The notes under the pieces: model-generated
The model's database searches: none
The model's input: the letters and a program-made list of their open reading frames with translations, nothing else
What the model was told of the DNA's origin: nothing
Part shown: piece by piece, positions 50,556 to 60,331 of the stretch
Layout of the letters: each line of letters opens with the position of its first letter
How positions within the stretch are numbered: position 1 is the stretch's first letter
Origin: Desulfobacteraceae bacterium Eth-SRB1
GTDB taxonomy: Bacteria > Desulfobacterota > Desulfobacteria > Desulfobacterales > ETH-SRB1
Reading direction: 5' to 3'
Assembly: GCA_004193555.1 (NCBI GenBank)
Contig: RPGP01000040.1
Span: 191,127 to 255,126 of the forward strand
DNA length: 64,000 bases
Translations under genes and position numbers: made by a program

Positions 50556-52829
50556 TTATTCCGCAGTCAACAAATCCGCGAGCCTCTTTTTATATTTTTC
50601 AGCCCCTCTGGACAGGGAGACTGCTTTTGATAACTCGTCAATTGCGAGGTCGATCTTTCCGGCCTGTTCATAGATCTTTCCAAGCGCTTCATGTAATTCA
50701 GGATCATTCGGCCTTTTTTCAATGGCTTTTTTCATATGATCTTCCGCTTCTTCAAACTTTTTTACCCCTGTTAGACTTACTGCGTAGGCCTTTTCATATT
50801 TGTAGTTTTCCGGCGAGAGGGAGATAGCTGTTTCATAATGATTTTTGCTGAACTCCCATGTGTAATCGTGCGCATTTCCACTGTCGAATGAATATTCGGC
50901 AAGAAGAAGGTGACCCTCCGGATTATCAGGATCTATTCCTGTTGCCTCATTCAAAACAGAGACAGCTTTCCTGTAATTACCTTTTTCCACGTAAACATCA
51001 GCGAGTGTCCTGTAATATGATAGAAGCCATGGCCGGATTCTCTTTTCCTTGTCTGTATCGCCCTTTGATTTTTCAAAATTTGTTTTTGCCCTGTTAAGAT
51101 CCGCCATAAACCGGCTTTTATTCCTGCTCCAAGCATTATTTCCGTAGAGAAACAGGACAAGTTTGTTAAGGGAATCGGGCGACAGAGAAACAAGCTTTTT
51201 TAATTTATCATAATCGTGAGTTGTCTTGAAATATTCCTCAAAGAGCATATCAGGATGTATCATCCTGTTGAAATAGCTTTTGTATCGCGTGTTTAAAAGG
51301 GTTGCTTTTTTATAATTTTTCCGGGCTTTTCCCTTGGTTTTTTGACGTTCATACATTTTACCAAGCAGGAAATATCCCCTAGCCTTGTCCGGTGTATAAA
51401 ATATAAATTTTTCGTAAGCAATTTTTGCTTTTTCCTGTTTTCCCTCGCCTTCATACAATTTGCCAAGCAGGAGATATCCTCGCGCCTTGTCCGGGGTTTT
51501 TGATGTAATTTTTCTGTAAACAGCCTCTGCTTTCTCAAAATGCTTTTGGCGAAGATACAGATTCCCAAGGGTTTCGCCTATAAGCACGTTTTCAGGATTG
51601 ACTTTGAGCAACGATTTTAATTCCGTTTCCGCTTCGATCGGCTCTTTCCATGATGCTAATACCAACACATATTTCTTGAGATAAGAGGTGTTTTCAGGGT
51701 CAAGCTCTATGGCCCTCTCAAAATAGTGTTTTGAAGATTCATGTTTCCCGACCGAGAGGTAAAAGTTAGCCAGCGTGAAATGTGTCTTGGCGTGGGCAGG
51801 ATCGATTTTCAGGTATTCCTGAAGAACGTCTGCCACCTTTTCAGCCTTTTTCTCTTTCTGAAGCAGCGTCGCTAAAGTGTTGTAATAGGGGTATAAAATC
51901 TCCGGCGATTGATTGTTGAAATCGTATTGGTCGATCTGCAGATCCATATCTGCCAAAAATTTTTCTCTGTTTTCCTCCCATTCTTTCTTGTTGTACAGGA
52001 AAAATACGAGATTCTTTAGCTTTGTGTTATCTTCCTGCGCAATGGGCTTGAGCACATTGTAATCAAAAGTCAATCTTGTCATTGATTTGAGAGTTTCGTT
52101 GAACAGGGGGGGTTTGAGGAAAACTGCCTTTTTGTATTCGCGAACTGCTTCTTCAGAGAGAAACTTGAGTTTCTTGTCATATTGTTCAGCAATATCCCGA
52201 TCCTTTGAAAGAAAACAGATGTGATCCACAATCCAATCCGCAAAATACCTGTGGAGATAACTCCTGCTTGGCGCAAGGGCGATTGCGAGCTTTAATTCCT
52301 TTAAAACATTCGAAAAATTAACCGGTTTTTCATATGAGTATCCGGAGCTGCCAATCAACTCTTCCATTGTCCTGTTTCCAACCATCAGTTTCGTCTTAAG
52401 GAGCCAGGCAAGGTCCAGGTGATAGTAATTGGCTCCCGGACTCAGATAGATGCTCCGGTAGTATTGTTTGATTGCCAGATCCTCGAAGGCTTTTGATAGC
52501 CAGCCAATGTTATATACCGGTTTGCCGTCGATGGTTTCCCACGTTCCCATCTCACGATCATACTTGTACATAAGCTTTTCGTATAATTTTGCTAAATAAT
52601 AATGAGTTTCCGGGTTGTTGTCATCCCATTGAAGAGCCTTACGAAAGCTTGAATCGGAGAGCAGCGGTTTTGAATAAGCGTTTTCAGTTTCCTTCCCATA
52701 CGCATCATACTCACGCAGTTCGGAATATCCCTTCTTGAACCACCTGTCCCCCATGAATTGTTTGGCAACGAGTAGTTCAAGAAAAACAAGGGTGATAAGA
52801 ATTAATATCGAGAAGATTTTTTTTCTCAT
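50556..52829 (-). CDS. TPR-repeat membrane-anchored protein
   Basis: 757 residues from MRKKIFSILILITLVFLELL, a single N-terminal TM, then many TPRs (SLLKVNPENVLIGETLGNLY; IDPDNPEGHLLLAEYSFDSG). Probably periplasmic, a scaffold of the EPS machinery (inference). The longer start at 52853 adds repeat codons and is not favoured. Confidence 0.85.
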   Translation of the reverse strand: MRKKIFSILILITLVFLELLVAKQFMGDRWFKKGYSELREYDAYGKETENAYSKPLLSDSSFRKALQWDDNNPETHYYLAKLYEKLMYKYDREMGTWETIDGKPVYNIGWLSKAFEDLAIKQYYRSIYLSPGANYYHLDLAWLLKTKLMVGNRTMEELIGSSGYSYEKPVNFSNVLKELKLAIALAPSRSYLHRYFADWIVDHICFLSKDRDIAEQYDKKLKFLSEEAVREYKKAVFLKPPLFNETLKSMTRLTFDYNVLKPIAQEDNTKLKNLVFFLYNKKEWEENREKFLADMDLQIDQYDFNNQSPEILYPYYNTLATLLQKEKKAEKVADVLQEYLKIDPAHAKTHFTLANFYLSVGKHESSKHYFERAIELDPENTSYLKKYVLVLASWKEPIEAETELKSLLKVNPENVLIGETLGNLYLRQKHFEKAEAVYRKITSKTPDKARGYLLLGKLYEGEGKQEKAKIAYEKFIFYTPDKARGYFLLGKMYERQKTKGKARKNYKKATLLNTRYKSYFNRMIHPDMLFEEYFKTTHDYDKLKKLVSLSPDSLNKLVLFLYGNNAWSRNKSRFMADLNRAKTNFEKSKGDTDKEKRIRPWLLSYYRTLADVYVEKGNYRKAVSVLNEATGIDPDNPEGHLLLAEYSFDSGNAHDYTWEFSKNHYETAISLSPENYKYEKAYAVSLTGVKKFEEAEDHMKKAIEKRPNDPELHEALGKIYEQAGKIDLAIDELSKAVSLSRGAEKYKKRLADLLTAE

Positions 52830-53140
52830 AATTAGTGCCTGAACGAAAACCACCTCTTTTTGTCATTTCGACCATAGGGAGAAATCTTTTTCTCGTTCCC
52901 ATGCTCCAGAGTGGGAACGCATACTATATGGGTCCTGCCGCGACGCGAGCGAACACGGCGGGTTCCCACGCTAGAGCATAGGAACCAGGCAAGTGTTGGG
53001 TTTCGCAACGCTCAACCCAACCTACAAAATCTTGTCGCGAATCCTGATTGATAGAAATGATATCCTGTAAGAACTGAAGCTCTCAATTATCAGCTTCAAT
53101 CATTGCGTTATTGTTGAATAAATGTTAATAATTAATAATT
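52830..53140. repeat. Intergenic with GGGAACG palindromic unit
   Basis: CGTTCCCATGCTCCAGAGTGG, GGAACGC and GGTTCCCACGCTAGAGC form an inverted pair at 52893-52975. TTGGGTTTCGCAACGCTCAACCC follows. ATTAGTGCCTGAACGAAAA at 52830 also occurs at 48212. The plus-strand promoter for 53141 may be in TTGTTGAATAAATGTTAATAATT. Confidence 0.65.
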
Positions 53141-53968
53141 ATGAAAGTATATATGCACATTTACGTCATTGTTTCAATGCTTATCCTGAACTCGTCTATT
53201 GTTTATGCTGGGACAATTAGAATGGCGTTTTCTCTTCGGACAGCTATTGTGGGGGACCAGATTACGGTGGGCGTTGAACTGGAAAACAGGGGTGATGAGG
53301 CTGCCTTTGATGTGAAGACATGGGTTGAATTAAGGGGGATCAAAAGGCTGTTGTTTCTGAAGAAAAAGCTAGAGCCCCGTGATCCGTGCGGAGGAGAACT
53401 TGTTTTTCCGCTGAGTTCAAGGCAGGGGTGGTATCCGATCTTTGCAGAAATATACTACACTGATGTAAATGGACATCCTTATTACGTGGATGCCGTGTCC
53501 AAATATGCCATAGACGGGAGGAAATCAGAAGTTACTGTTGAATTTAAGAACCCCGAGAATCGGAATATACCCCTTCGGCTCGATATAAACAAGTACAAGA
53601 AGAAAGAATTCTTTGTCATTTTGACAAATAATTCGTCCAAAAGAAAAACAATAGAAGTAAGGTTTGTCTATCCTGGCAATATCGCAATAGAGCCTGCAAG
53701 AAGCAGTGTCTCCCTTGGTCCCAGGGAGGGGAGAAGGATAACTTTAACTATACAAAATCGCTCCTCCAATCCCGGTTCATCCCTGCCCGTGCATGTCCTT
53801 GCTGAATATGATGAAGATGGCCTGCACTATCTCAACGATTCGTCCATGATCATTACCGTTGAAAAGGAGGGGGATCAATCTTCATTAATCTGCAAAGCCC
53901 TTGTGGTCGCCGGTATTCTTTTGGGCATCATAATCATCACATCACTCTTCCGGGGCGGTCGTCCATAA
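53141..53968 (+). CDS. Secreted beta-sandwich protein with C-terminal TM
   Basis: 275 residues: signal peptide cleaved near VYAG; two Ig-like/CARDB-like segments (GDQITVGVELENRGDEAAFD; RRITLTIQNRSSNPGSSLPV); C-terminal TM (ALVVAGILLGIIIITSLF) with a short basic tail. The only full-length plus-strand gene in the window. Function unknown; the neighbours suggest an envelope role. Confidence 0.8.
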   Translation: MKVYMHIYVIVSMLILNSSIVYAGTIRMAFSLRTAIVGDQITVGVELENRGDEAAFDVKTWVELRGIKRLLFLKKKLEPRDPCGGELVFPLSSRQGWYPIFAEIYYTDVNGHPYYVDAVSKYAIDGRKSEVTVEFKNPENRNIPLRLDINKYKKKEFFVILTNNSSKRKTIEVRFVYPGNIAIEPARSSVSLGPREGRRITLTIQNRSSNPGSSLPVHVLAEYDEDGLHYLNDSSMIITVEKEGDQSSLICKALVVAGILLGIIIITSLFRGGRP

Positions 53969-54132
53969 TTTTATCTGACAGGCGTTTCCTCAATCCCATC
54001 CGCAGACTACGCAGATTTTCGCAGATTATTGGGAATTTAAGAATTGAGGAATTGAAGGTATTCTATTGATTTTAATCCCTCAATTCCTTTCAATGGCGAA
54101 CACAGGGGTTCGCCCTTACACGTTATAATTCC
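53969..54132. other. Intergenic filler
   Basis: GCAGACTACGCAGATTTTCGC, AATTGAGGAATTG and its inverse, and TTCGCCCTTACACG words. No gene or clear terminator. Confidence 0.4.
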
Positions 54133-57100
54133 TTAATCCCTCAATATGGCATCAACAGACTTTCTTATATCTTCATCATGGCAGCGGGAAAGTATGGCGG
54201 GGCCTTTTCCTCTGATGTAGTTACGTTCCTTTTCCAAATCCCGTCGAGCGTATCGTGCCCATACAGAGTATGGGTCATTTGAGATTGCCTGGTTGAAATA
54301 CCGCAGGACCTCGCCTGTCTGTTGGAGCGCCTTTCTTACTGATTGGAGTCCCTCAGCCGTGTCTTTTTGAAGCAGTTTTTTGAGTCCATCCTCGAGGGCA
54401 CTGTTTCTCCCGCGTTTCTTAATACGGCCGATCTTGACGTACGCCTCTCCTGTATAGCGGCTGTAAGGAAAATCAGTCAATATGGTTCGGTACATGGTTT
54501 CGGCTTTGTCCCTTTCCCCGAGATTCTCATAGGACATTGCCGTAAAAAGTATGCAGTGGATTACATCCGCATGGTCGTATCTAAATCTGTTTTTTGTTAT
54601 TGGCTCCATTATGCGGATGGCATCTTTGAAGTGTTTTCTGGCAGTCTCCGGTTTGCCGGCTGAACAAAGATTCTGCGCTGTTTTAAACGCCCTGTGACCC
54701 TGTATATACAATCTCACCTGTTTATTTCTTAACAGGGTTCCGCCTGTTACTAAGGCGCAGGAACAAAAAATCACGATAACCAGCATGTATGGTCTTGCAA
54801 AAGTCAAAACCCGTTCAACCGGTTTGATTATATACTTTAAGGCACAGGAAATCCATTCAGTAAACGATCTTCGGATTCGTCGTGGCATCATTCGGAATAT
54901 CCCGATTAACAACAGGATTATCAACGTACCTGCGGTCAGGGCCATGCCCGCCTTTTCCCAGAGCGATGTTTTATATGTCAGCGTTACCTCATTTTCCCTT
55001 GGGATAACAAGCATAAGGTGGGGACTTACCGGATATACGGCATTGGCGCCTTCCACTTTCCAGTTTGGGAAATAGGATACCTTGATCAGGTGCGGAAGAC
55101 CAATTCCGTTTGTTGTAAATCGAATGCGAAGATGTTCGAGATAAGTATTTATCTTGAGGTCATTTTGATCTATGACGTTTTTTTTGAAATCAGCGAGGTT
55201 GTCGATGTCCGACGTTTCACCGGCGAAAGTTGCCCTGTCTTCTTTATTTTTTACAAATTTTCCCGGAACGAAAAGAACATCGGCAAGTTCCGGTCTTTTG
55301 TACCATTGAAAAAATGCGTTAACCCAGTCATCCCGCAAATACAGGACAGGATAAACCTTTGGCGCGTCAACATATCTGCCATTGCATGCTTTATACCTGT
55401 AAACGGAGATCGCTCCAAATTCGGCCTCTTTCTCAAAGAAAGGGGAAGCAGCCGCGGCATTCCTGGCTTCATCGGTCATTAAGATTAATTGAGAGAGGTT
55501 ATAAAGGTCAAAATGCTGAGGAAGAGACTTTGGATTTATCTTTGAAAATATATATGACGTCGGTGTTTTGATATCTCTCGAGAACTCGGTCTGCAAAAAC
55601 GCGTTGAATTTCGCTGCAATAGAAGACGCATAGTGAATTCCTTCGAGGGTCTGCCGCCCTGAAAACAAAGGAATAGACTCAAAGACCCTGGCTCCACCAT
55701 ACTGGCCATAGAGATCACATTTCTCGTATCCCACCCTCGGCGCGTTCAGAGCGTCTATGAATTTTCCATGATAACAAGTTTTTAAATAATTATTGACACT
55801 GATAAAATCGTGATAGCCCGCTCTATACTCATACCCTTCGTTATTGTATCTAAACCAGTCGTCCGCCTTTGAAGTCCCAAGATACACGGCAACGATGCAA
55901 ATATAGGTAATCGTTATGGCTCCTATTATTTTTTTCTTCAGGCTTAATGATCCGAGGAATGGTCCGAGTGTGTCTGCAAAAAAAATGAGTATGAGTGCAA
56001 ATATCAGGGGAGGGAAAAAGCGTATGTCAGGGATCTCCATGAAATGGGCCGAAAAATAACCAACAATGCAACCGAAAGCAAGGCTCAGGAACATCATAAA
56101 TCTGTCCGGCTTATCATCGGCAGTTAGTAGCACAAAGGTCTTCAACCGTTTGGAAAACAAAAAAAACCACGTGGCCGTCATTGCCAGGACGCCATGTACA
56201 ACAACCATTGTGGAACTTTTCATAAGGAACGTTCTTATCTCCCATTCTGTTATGGAACTGCTTATAATTATATAAAACTTCATAAAGACCAAAGTCAGTC
56301 CGATTAACAGCGACACAGAACCGGTAATCCAGCAGAAGTTCTCATACCGTGTCTGTTTTCTGAGAGACCAAAGACCGGCCCCTGTCACAACGGCGGTGAC
56401 AGCAAGGGCTATATGTACTACGAAGGGATGAAAAATATATGCCGTGTCGGCTCCGAGGATGGATTCAGAAAAAATAGGAATACTAAGACCTGTGTTCCAC
56501 ATTTTTCTTCCGAAAATCATATAAGTTTCAGCCAGGTATGTAAGGATAAAAACCCCTGTGCCGGATATGGATAATATTGAAAATTTCCACATTTTTCCGA
56601 ATGGACCGGAGTCTGCATATCGCCCTATCGCATACAAGGTCAGACCGGGACATATAAAAAGGATAATAATGCCCAATCCCGCGAATGAATAGCGCCAGTT
56701 TGCAAATTGATTCCAGATGAAATATACGGGCGTCGTGTAGGGGTGTCGATAGGCCATGAGCGGGAGAATCCAGAAGGCCATGATGCCCGCGGCAATAAGG
56801 GATATCTTCAATAGGTATCTGATGTCGCCCTTCCTGAGATACCAGTAGATCAGCAGAAATACCGCAGGCATAAACACAAACAGGTGGGACAGGCCTATCA
56901 GCCCTAAAAGAATGCCGTTCAGGATAACCCTCCCTCCGCCATTCATCCCTCGGTAGAGAGAACCCATGAAATATGGGAAAATCGCAAAGGCAAACATATA
57001 ACAGAATTCCCCTGCAAATGTACTCAGGGTGTTGCCTCCGAACATCGTGTATGACTCATTAAAGAGAAACAGCAGCGAAACGGACGCACCCACTATTGGC

Positions 57101-57492
57101 GTGGGAAAGGTGTATCGCATGGCGCGAAGACCGAAGTAGGTCATAACTGGAAGTGCAAAGATGCCTGTCATGATTGCCAGTTTTAATGTTATAGTGAGTG
57201 GGATATTAAATAGATAGCTTGGAAGGACGGCCATGAGGAAGGGGGGGATAAAATAAAAGTTGAAGTTCGGGTAGCCGCAAAAATTCCCCATATCCCACCC
57301 ACTTAGACGTCCGTTTGGGAGGAGCACATTCAACATATGGTCGGCTACCCCATACCAGCTTGCCGTATCGCCGCCTGTAACAATCGTATCATAAAAGAGA
57401 TATCTAACATCAAAAAAACACGCCATGAACAGGATAATCATTCCGAGCAGGATGAGGTCGGCGAGAGCAACAGCGTAATTTTTGAGCTTCAT
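54133..57492 (-). CDS. Large multi-pass membrane protein (GT-C/YfhO-like) with TPR tail
   Basis: 1119 residues. About a dozen TM helices in the first 560 residues, with an early acidic loop (YDTIVTGGDTASWYGVADHM) and FCGYPNFNFYFIPPFLM, as in PTPS-related/YfhO-like GT-C membrane proteins. A soluble region follows, further TMs at about 850 and 905, and a TPR-like C-terminus. Probably a lipid-linked glycosyltransferase, working with the GT2 gene upstream (ATGA overlap). Confidence 0.8.
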   Translation of the reverse strand: MKLKNYAVALADLILLGMIILFMACFFDVRYLFYDTIVTGGDTASWYGVADHMLNVLLPNGRLSGWDMGNFCGYPNFNFYFIPPFLMAVLPSYLFNIPLTITLKLAIMTGIFALPVMTYFGLRAMRYTFPTPIVGASVSLLFLFNESYTMFGGNTLSTFAGEFCYMFAFAIFPYFMGSLYRGMNGGGRVILNGILLGLIGLSHLFVFMPAVFLLIYWYLRKGDIRYLLKISLIAAGIMAFWILPLMAYRHPYTTPVYFIWNQFANWRYSFAGLGIIILFICPGLTLYAIGRYADSGPFGKMWKFSILSISGTGVFILTYLAETYMIFGRKMWNTGLSIPIFSESILGADTAYIFHPFVVHIALAVTAVVTGAGLWSLRKQTRYENFCWITGSVSLLIGLTLVFMKFYIIISSSITEWEIRTFLMKSSTMVVVHGVLAMTATWFFLFSKRLKTFVLLTADDKPDRFMMFLSLAFGCIVGYFSAHFMEIPDIRFFPPLIFALILIFFADTLGPFLGSLSLKKKIIGAITITYICIVAVYLGTSKADDWFRYNNEGYEYRAGYHDFISVNNYLKTCYHGKFIDALNAPRVGYEKCDLYGQYGGARVFESIPLFSGRQTLEGIHYASSIAAKFNAFLQTEFSRDIKTPTSYIFSKINPKSLPQHFDLYNLSQLILMTDEARNAAAASPFFEKEAEFGAISVYRYKACNGRYVDAPKVYPVLYLRDDWVNAFFQWYKRPELADVLFVPGKFVKNKEDRATFAGETSDIDNLADFKKNVIDQNDLKINTYLEHLRIRFTTNGIGLPHLIKVSYFPNWKVEGANAVYPVSPHLMLVIPRENEVTLTYKTSLWEKAGMALTAGTLIILLLIGIFRMMPRRIRRSFTEWISCALKYIIKPVERVLTFARPYMLVIVIFCSCALVTGGTLLRNKQVRLYIQGHRAFKTAQNLCSAGKPETARKHFKDAIRIMEPITKNRFRYDHADVIHCILFTAMSYENLGERDKAETMYRTILTDFPYSRYTGEAYVKIGRIKKRGRNSALEDGLKKLLQKDTAEGLQSVRKALQQTGEVLRYFNQAISNDPYSVWARYARRDLEKERNYIRGKGPAILSRCHDEDIRKSVDAILRD

Positions 57493-58265
57493 AGAACCTT
57501 GCCTCGCCGCTGCCTTTCATACAGTCTCAGAATATCGGTTAACATAATAAAGACATCACGAGAAAGGCGAATTTTTGAGTGTTTGTTCCGCACTAAGGTC
57601 ACAGGGACCTTCTGTATATGGAGATTCATATGTTTTGCCAGAAGGAAGATCTCAACATCAAAGGCATATCCGCCTATAGTAGATTTTGAAAATATTTTTT
57701 TTGCGGCATCTTCAGTAAAACCCTTGAATCCGCACTGGGTGTCTTTAATATCCGTCTTTATCAAATTGTCAACAATGGTGGAGAATATGTAACTCGAAAT
57801 CTTTCGATTCAGATTCGGTTTCGATTTGTCGGTCGATTCTGGCAACTCCCTTGCGCCGACTACCATATCGCAACCATGGGCATTAAATAATTCAATTGAT
57901 GACAGGAAACTTTTGGGTTCATACGGGAGATCTGCATCGGTGAAAAATCGGTATTTACCACTAGCTTGCAGCATTCCCAGTTTGACAGCATGTCCCTTGC
58001 CCCGGTTCTCCGGGAGTTGTATTGCTTTCAAAGAGGAATCAAATGCGATGTCATTCACAATATTCCACGTATGGTCAGTGCTGCCGTCATCCACGAAAAT
58101 GATCTCATGCCGTTCGAAGTGTTGGCTGCAAAATTGCAAAATTGCCTTGAGGGTTGAATGTATCCTTTTTTCCTCATTATAACCGGGAATAATGATTGAT
58201 ATGTAGTCTTTATATTTGTGCATATCGTTTAGAGTCGTTCGGAACAAGCGCATCAATATTTTCAA
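57489..58265 (-). CDS. GT2 glycosyltransferase, dolichyl-phosphate-sugar synthase type
   Basis: 258 residues: SIIIPGYNEEKRIHSTLKAI, FVDDGSTDHTW, FFTDADLPYEP, GARELPESTD and TQCGFKGFTEDAAKKIF, the DPG synthase/Dpm1 pattern. It would load a sugar on a polyprenyl phosphate for the adjacent membrane transferase. The Met at 58223 (MHKYKDYISIIIPG) may be the true start. Confidence 0.9.
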   Translation of the reverse strand: MKILMRLFRTTLNDMHKYKDYISIIIPGYNEEKRIHSTLKAILQFCSQHFERHEIIFVDDGSTDHTWNIVNDIAFDSSLKAIQLPENRGKGHAVKLGMLQASGKYRFFTDADLPYEPKSFLSSIELFNAHGCDMVVGARELPESTDKSKPNLNRKISSYIFSTIVDNLIKTDIKDTQCGFKGFTEDAAKKIFSKSTIGGYAFDVEIFLLAKHMNLHIQKVPVTLVRNKHSKIRLSRDVFIMLTDILRLYERQRRGKVL

Positions 58266-58290
58266 GCAGCTTTCTGTATTTGGATTACTC

Positions 58291-58522
58291 CATCGGCGCG
58301 AAGGGCAATCGTAAAAAAACGGTTTTAAAATATCTTAATGCTATTGACCATGGTTCCTCTTACGTCATTGAAATTATTTACAGAGCGTGGCGTAACAAGA
58401 CAAAGATCATAGAGATACCAGTCTGGTGTGAAGATACCAGGGGAAGTAAATTCAACCTTCTGCATGAAGGAGTTTATCGTTTCTCCAATCTGTTCAAGCT
58501 ATGGTTGAAAGAAAAAAAGTAG
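58291..58522 (+). pseudogene. C-terminal remnant of a GT2 glycosyltransferase
   Basis: The plus-strand frame reads SSYVIEIIYRAWRNKTKIIE, IPVWCEDTRGSKFNLLHEGV. This is the end of dolichyl-phosphate mannosyltransferase-like GT2 proteins (V-E..Y.A...G..I.EIPV...R..G.SK). No N-terminus is present. Confidence 0.65.
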
Positions 58523-58536
58523 GAACGAGTAATCCC

Positions 58537-59970
58537 TTAATTAGTTATGCTCAATCTATACGTCATCCCCGCGATCGCCATAAACACCACCGCATTCGAC
58601 GGCAGGACAAACAGATAATCAAACTGGCAGTGGATCAGCGCGGCAGTCATGGCTGTAATGCCACCCAATATCAGGGCCTGGCTGACCACGTCAACACCTT
58701 TTCTCAGCGCCTTTATCGCCTTTCTGTATATCATGAACAGAAACGCCGCCACACACGCCAGCCCCGCGAACCCCGTCTCCGCCGTAATCTGGAGAGTATC
58801 ATTATACGCGATGGCAGGCATCCATGTCTCTCTCCCAACCATCGTATGATACTTCATAATGATATCATGCCAAGCCCCTAACCCCACGCCGAAGATGGGA
58901 AAATCCTTGATAATATCAATTGCGTCACTGTACGTAAACAGACGTGAGCCAGGACTAAATATCGTCATCGCCTCTTTAATGATAGGCCCCGCTCCCATCC
59001 ATATAAGATACGCGAAACCTCCAGCGACAACAAAACCAAACAGGACAAAAGAATACCTGTCATGAAGCCTGTACGAAAGAACCATGAATATGAGGGTAAC
59101 AACCATTGTCACCGGAAAAGTCACAAATCCGCCCCGGCAGAGAGAAAAGAAAAGGGCCGGAATCAGGATGATAATGCCGAATGACAGCAAGCCGGTCTTT
59201 GAAAAGAGAGCAACCATTCTCGCGGTTTTAACGCCAAGGCGTTGGGAAAACCTCTTTACCTCCGCATAATTTTGAACGATCAACAGACCCATCGCCAGCG
59301 GAACCACCATCTCCAGAAATTCCGAAAAATTATTCGGAGACTTGAACGTGCCCAGATAACTACCCGGCGGCGCCAAAGGGCGCAGCCACTGGATCTGCCC
59401 CCTGGACACTTCCTGAAGAAACGAAAAAAGGGCATTAAAAATACCCAGAAAAAAAATCAACCAGATCAATTTGAAAATAAAATCCGGTACAGCACCCTTT
59501 CTTGACCTGACGGATACGCTTGACTTTTCCTGCCTGTTCCCTTTTTGACCCGATGGGTTAAAATAAAGAACAATAAAGAAAATCCCTATATACGACAAAA
59601 ACTTCAAAAGTATCCGCAAAGTCCCATGCCGATTAATAGAAATCGACCGCCACTCCCTCCCGACCTCTAACTTCTGATCTCCGACCTCTGTCCCTTGCTC
59701 TTGCCCTTCTGACTTCTGCCTGCCCGTCGTCCTTCTGACGGGACTTCTGACCTCTGACCTCTGTCTTTTCCCGACCTCCGGCAGCATCTCTTCATACAAC
59801 TCATACGTCGCCGGCGACACGACCTTCAACACCACAGCCGGCAGCGGAATCATCTGAAACAGAACCAGTAAAACAAAAAGGGCAGCCGGAATCCAAACGG
59901 CTACCCCACGTAGGAAAAATTCGCGGGAATCCCGCGGTTCTCTGTCCTTTTCTAATTCATCTTTTATCAA
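58537..59970 (-). pseudogene. O-antigen ligase/polymerase-like protein, main part
   Basis: 477 residues: LFQMIPLPAVVLKVVSPATY at about 40-60, many TMs, and the periplasmic loop FGVGLGAWHDIIMKYHT then ITAETGFAGLACVAAFLFMI, the Wzy_C pattern. A hydrophilic insert at about residues 67-108 is coded by GAKRTCR heptamers. The usual N-terminal TM is missing here and is found at 60119-60268, beyond a repeat R copy. Confidence 0.85.
59650..59776. repeat. Heptamer-type array inside the ligase gene
   Basis: On the coding strand GAGGTCA, GAGGTCA, GAAGTCC, GAAGTCA, GAGGTCG, GAGATCA, GAAGTTA, GAGGTCG units occur with other purine-rich words. Same unit as 16849-17092. Translated as RSEV-type repeats. Confidence 0.88.
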
Positions 59971-59994
59971 TATCTTAACACCTAATCACTTAAC

Positions 59995-60118
59995 ACGTTT
60001 CGTAAATTTGTTCTTTTCCGGCCACGCCGGATTATTCTTCATTACTTTCGTCCGAAGTAATGAAGAATAAATAAGAAATATCCAGTAAATCCTGTTAATC
60101 CTGTCCACTATTCACTAT
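59995..60118 (-). repeat. Repeat R second half, opposite orientation
   Basis: Read on the minus strand: GGACAGGATTAACAGGATTT, ATATTTCTTATTTATTC, hairpin 1 (TTCATTACTT / GAAAGTAATGAA), hairpin 2 (CCGGCGTGGCCGG). The only R copy in this orientation. It sits exactly between the two parts of the ligase gene. Confidence 0.88.
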
Positions 60119-60268
60119 TCAAGATTTACCAATTCCTACAATAAACAAAAAAACCAACAGAAACACAACAAACTCCACAATCGAAAAAGCCCACACCTCC
60201 GCCGCACCAAAAGCCAGCACCGAAAACACCACGACAAAATACAGCCCATATTTAATTAAACTGTTCAT
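60119..60268 (-). pseudogene. N-terminal fragment of the O-antigen ligase-like gene
   Basis: 49 residues: MNSLIKYGLYFVVVFSVLAF, GAAEVWAFSIVEFVVFLL, then a stop at the R copy. (L)AFGAVEPWA...E is the usual first TM of Wzy_C proteins, so it belongs to 58537-59970. Confidence 0.8.
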
Positions 60269-60331
60269 ATTTTAACGTTTCAACTTTATCTCTTTTGGCT
60301 TTTTTTCGCGAAGCAATGACTATTTTTTAAT

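Noticed and set aside
57826-58182. 118-residue plus-strand frame opposite the GT2 gene
   Set aside because: Antisense shadow of a clearly conserved glycosyltransferase.
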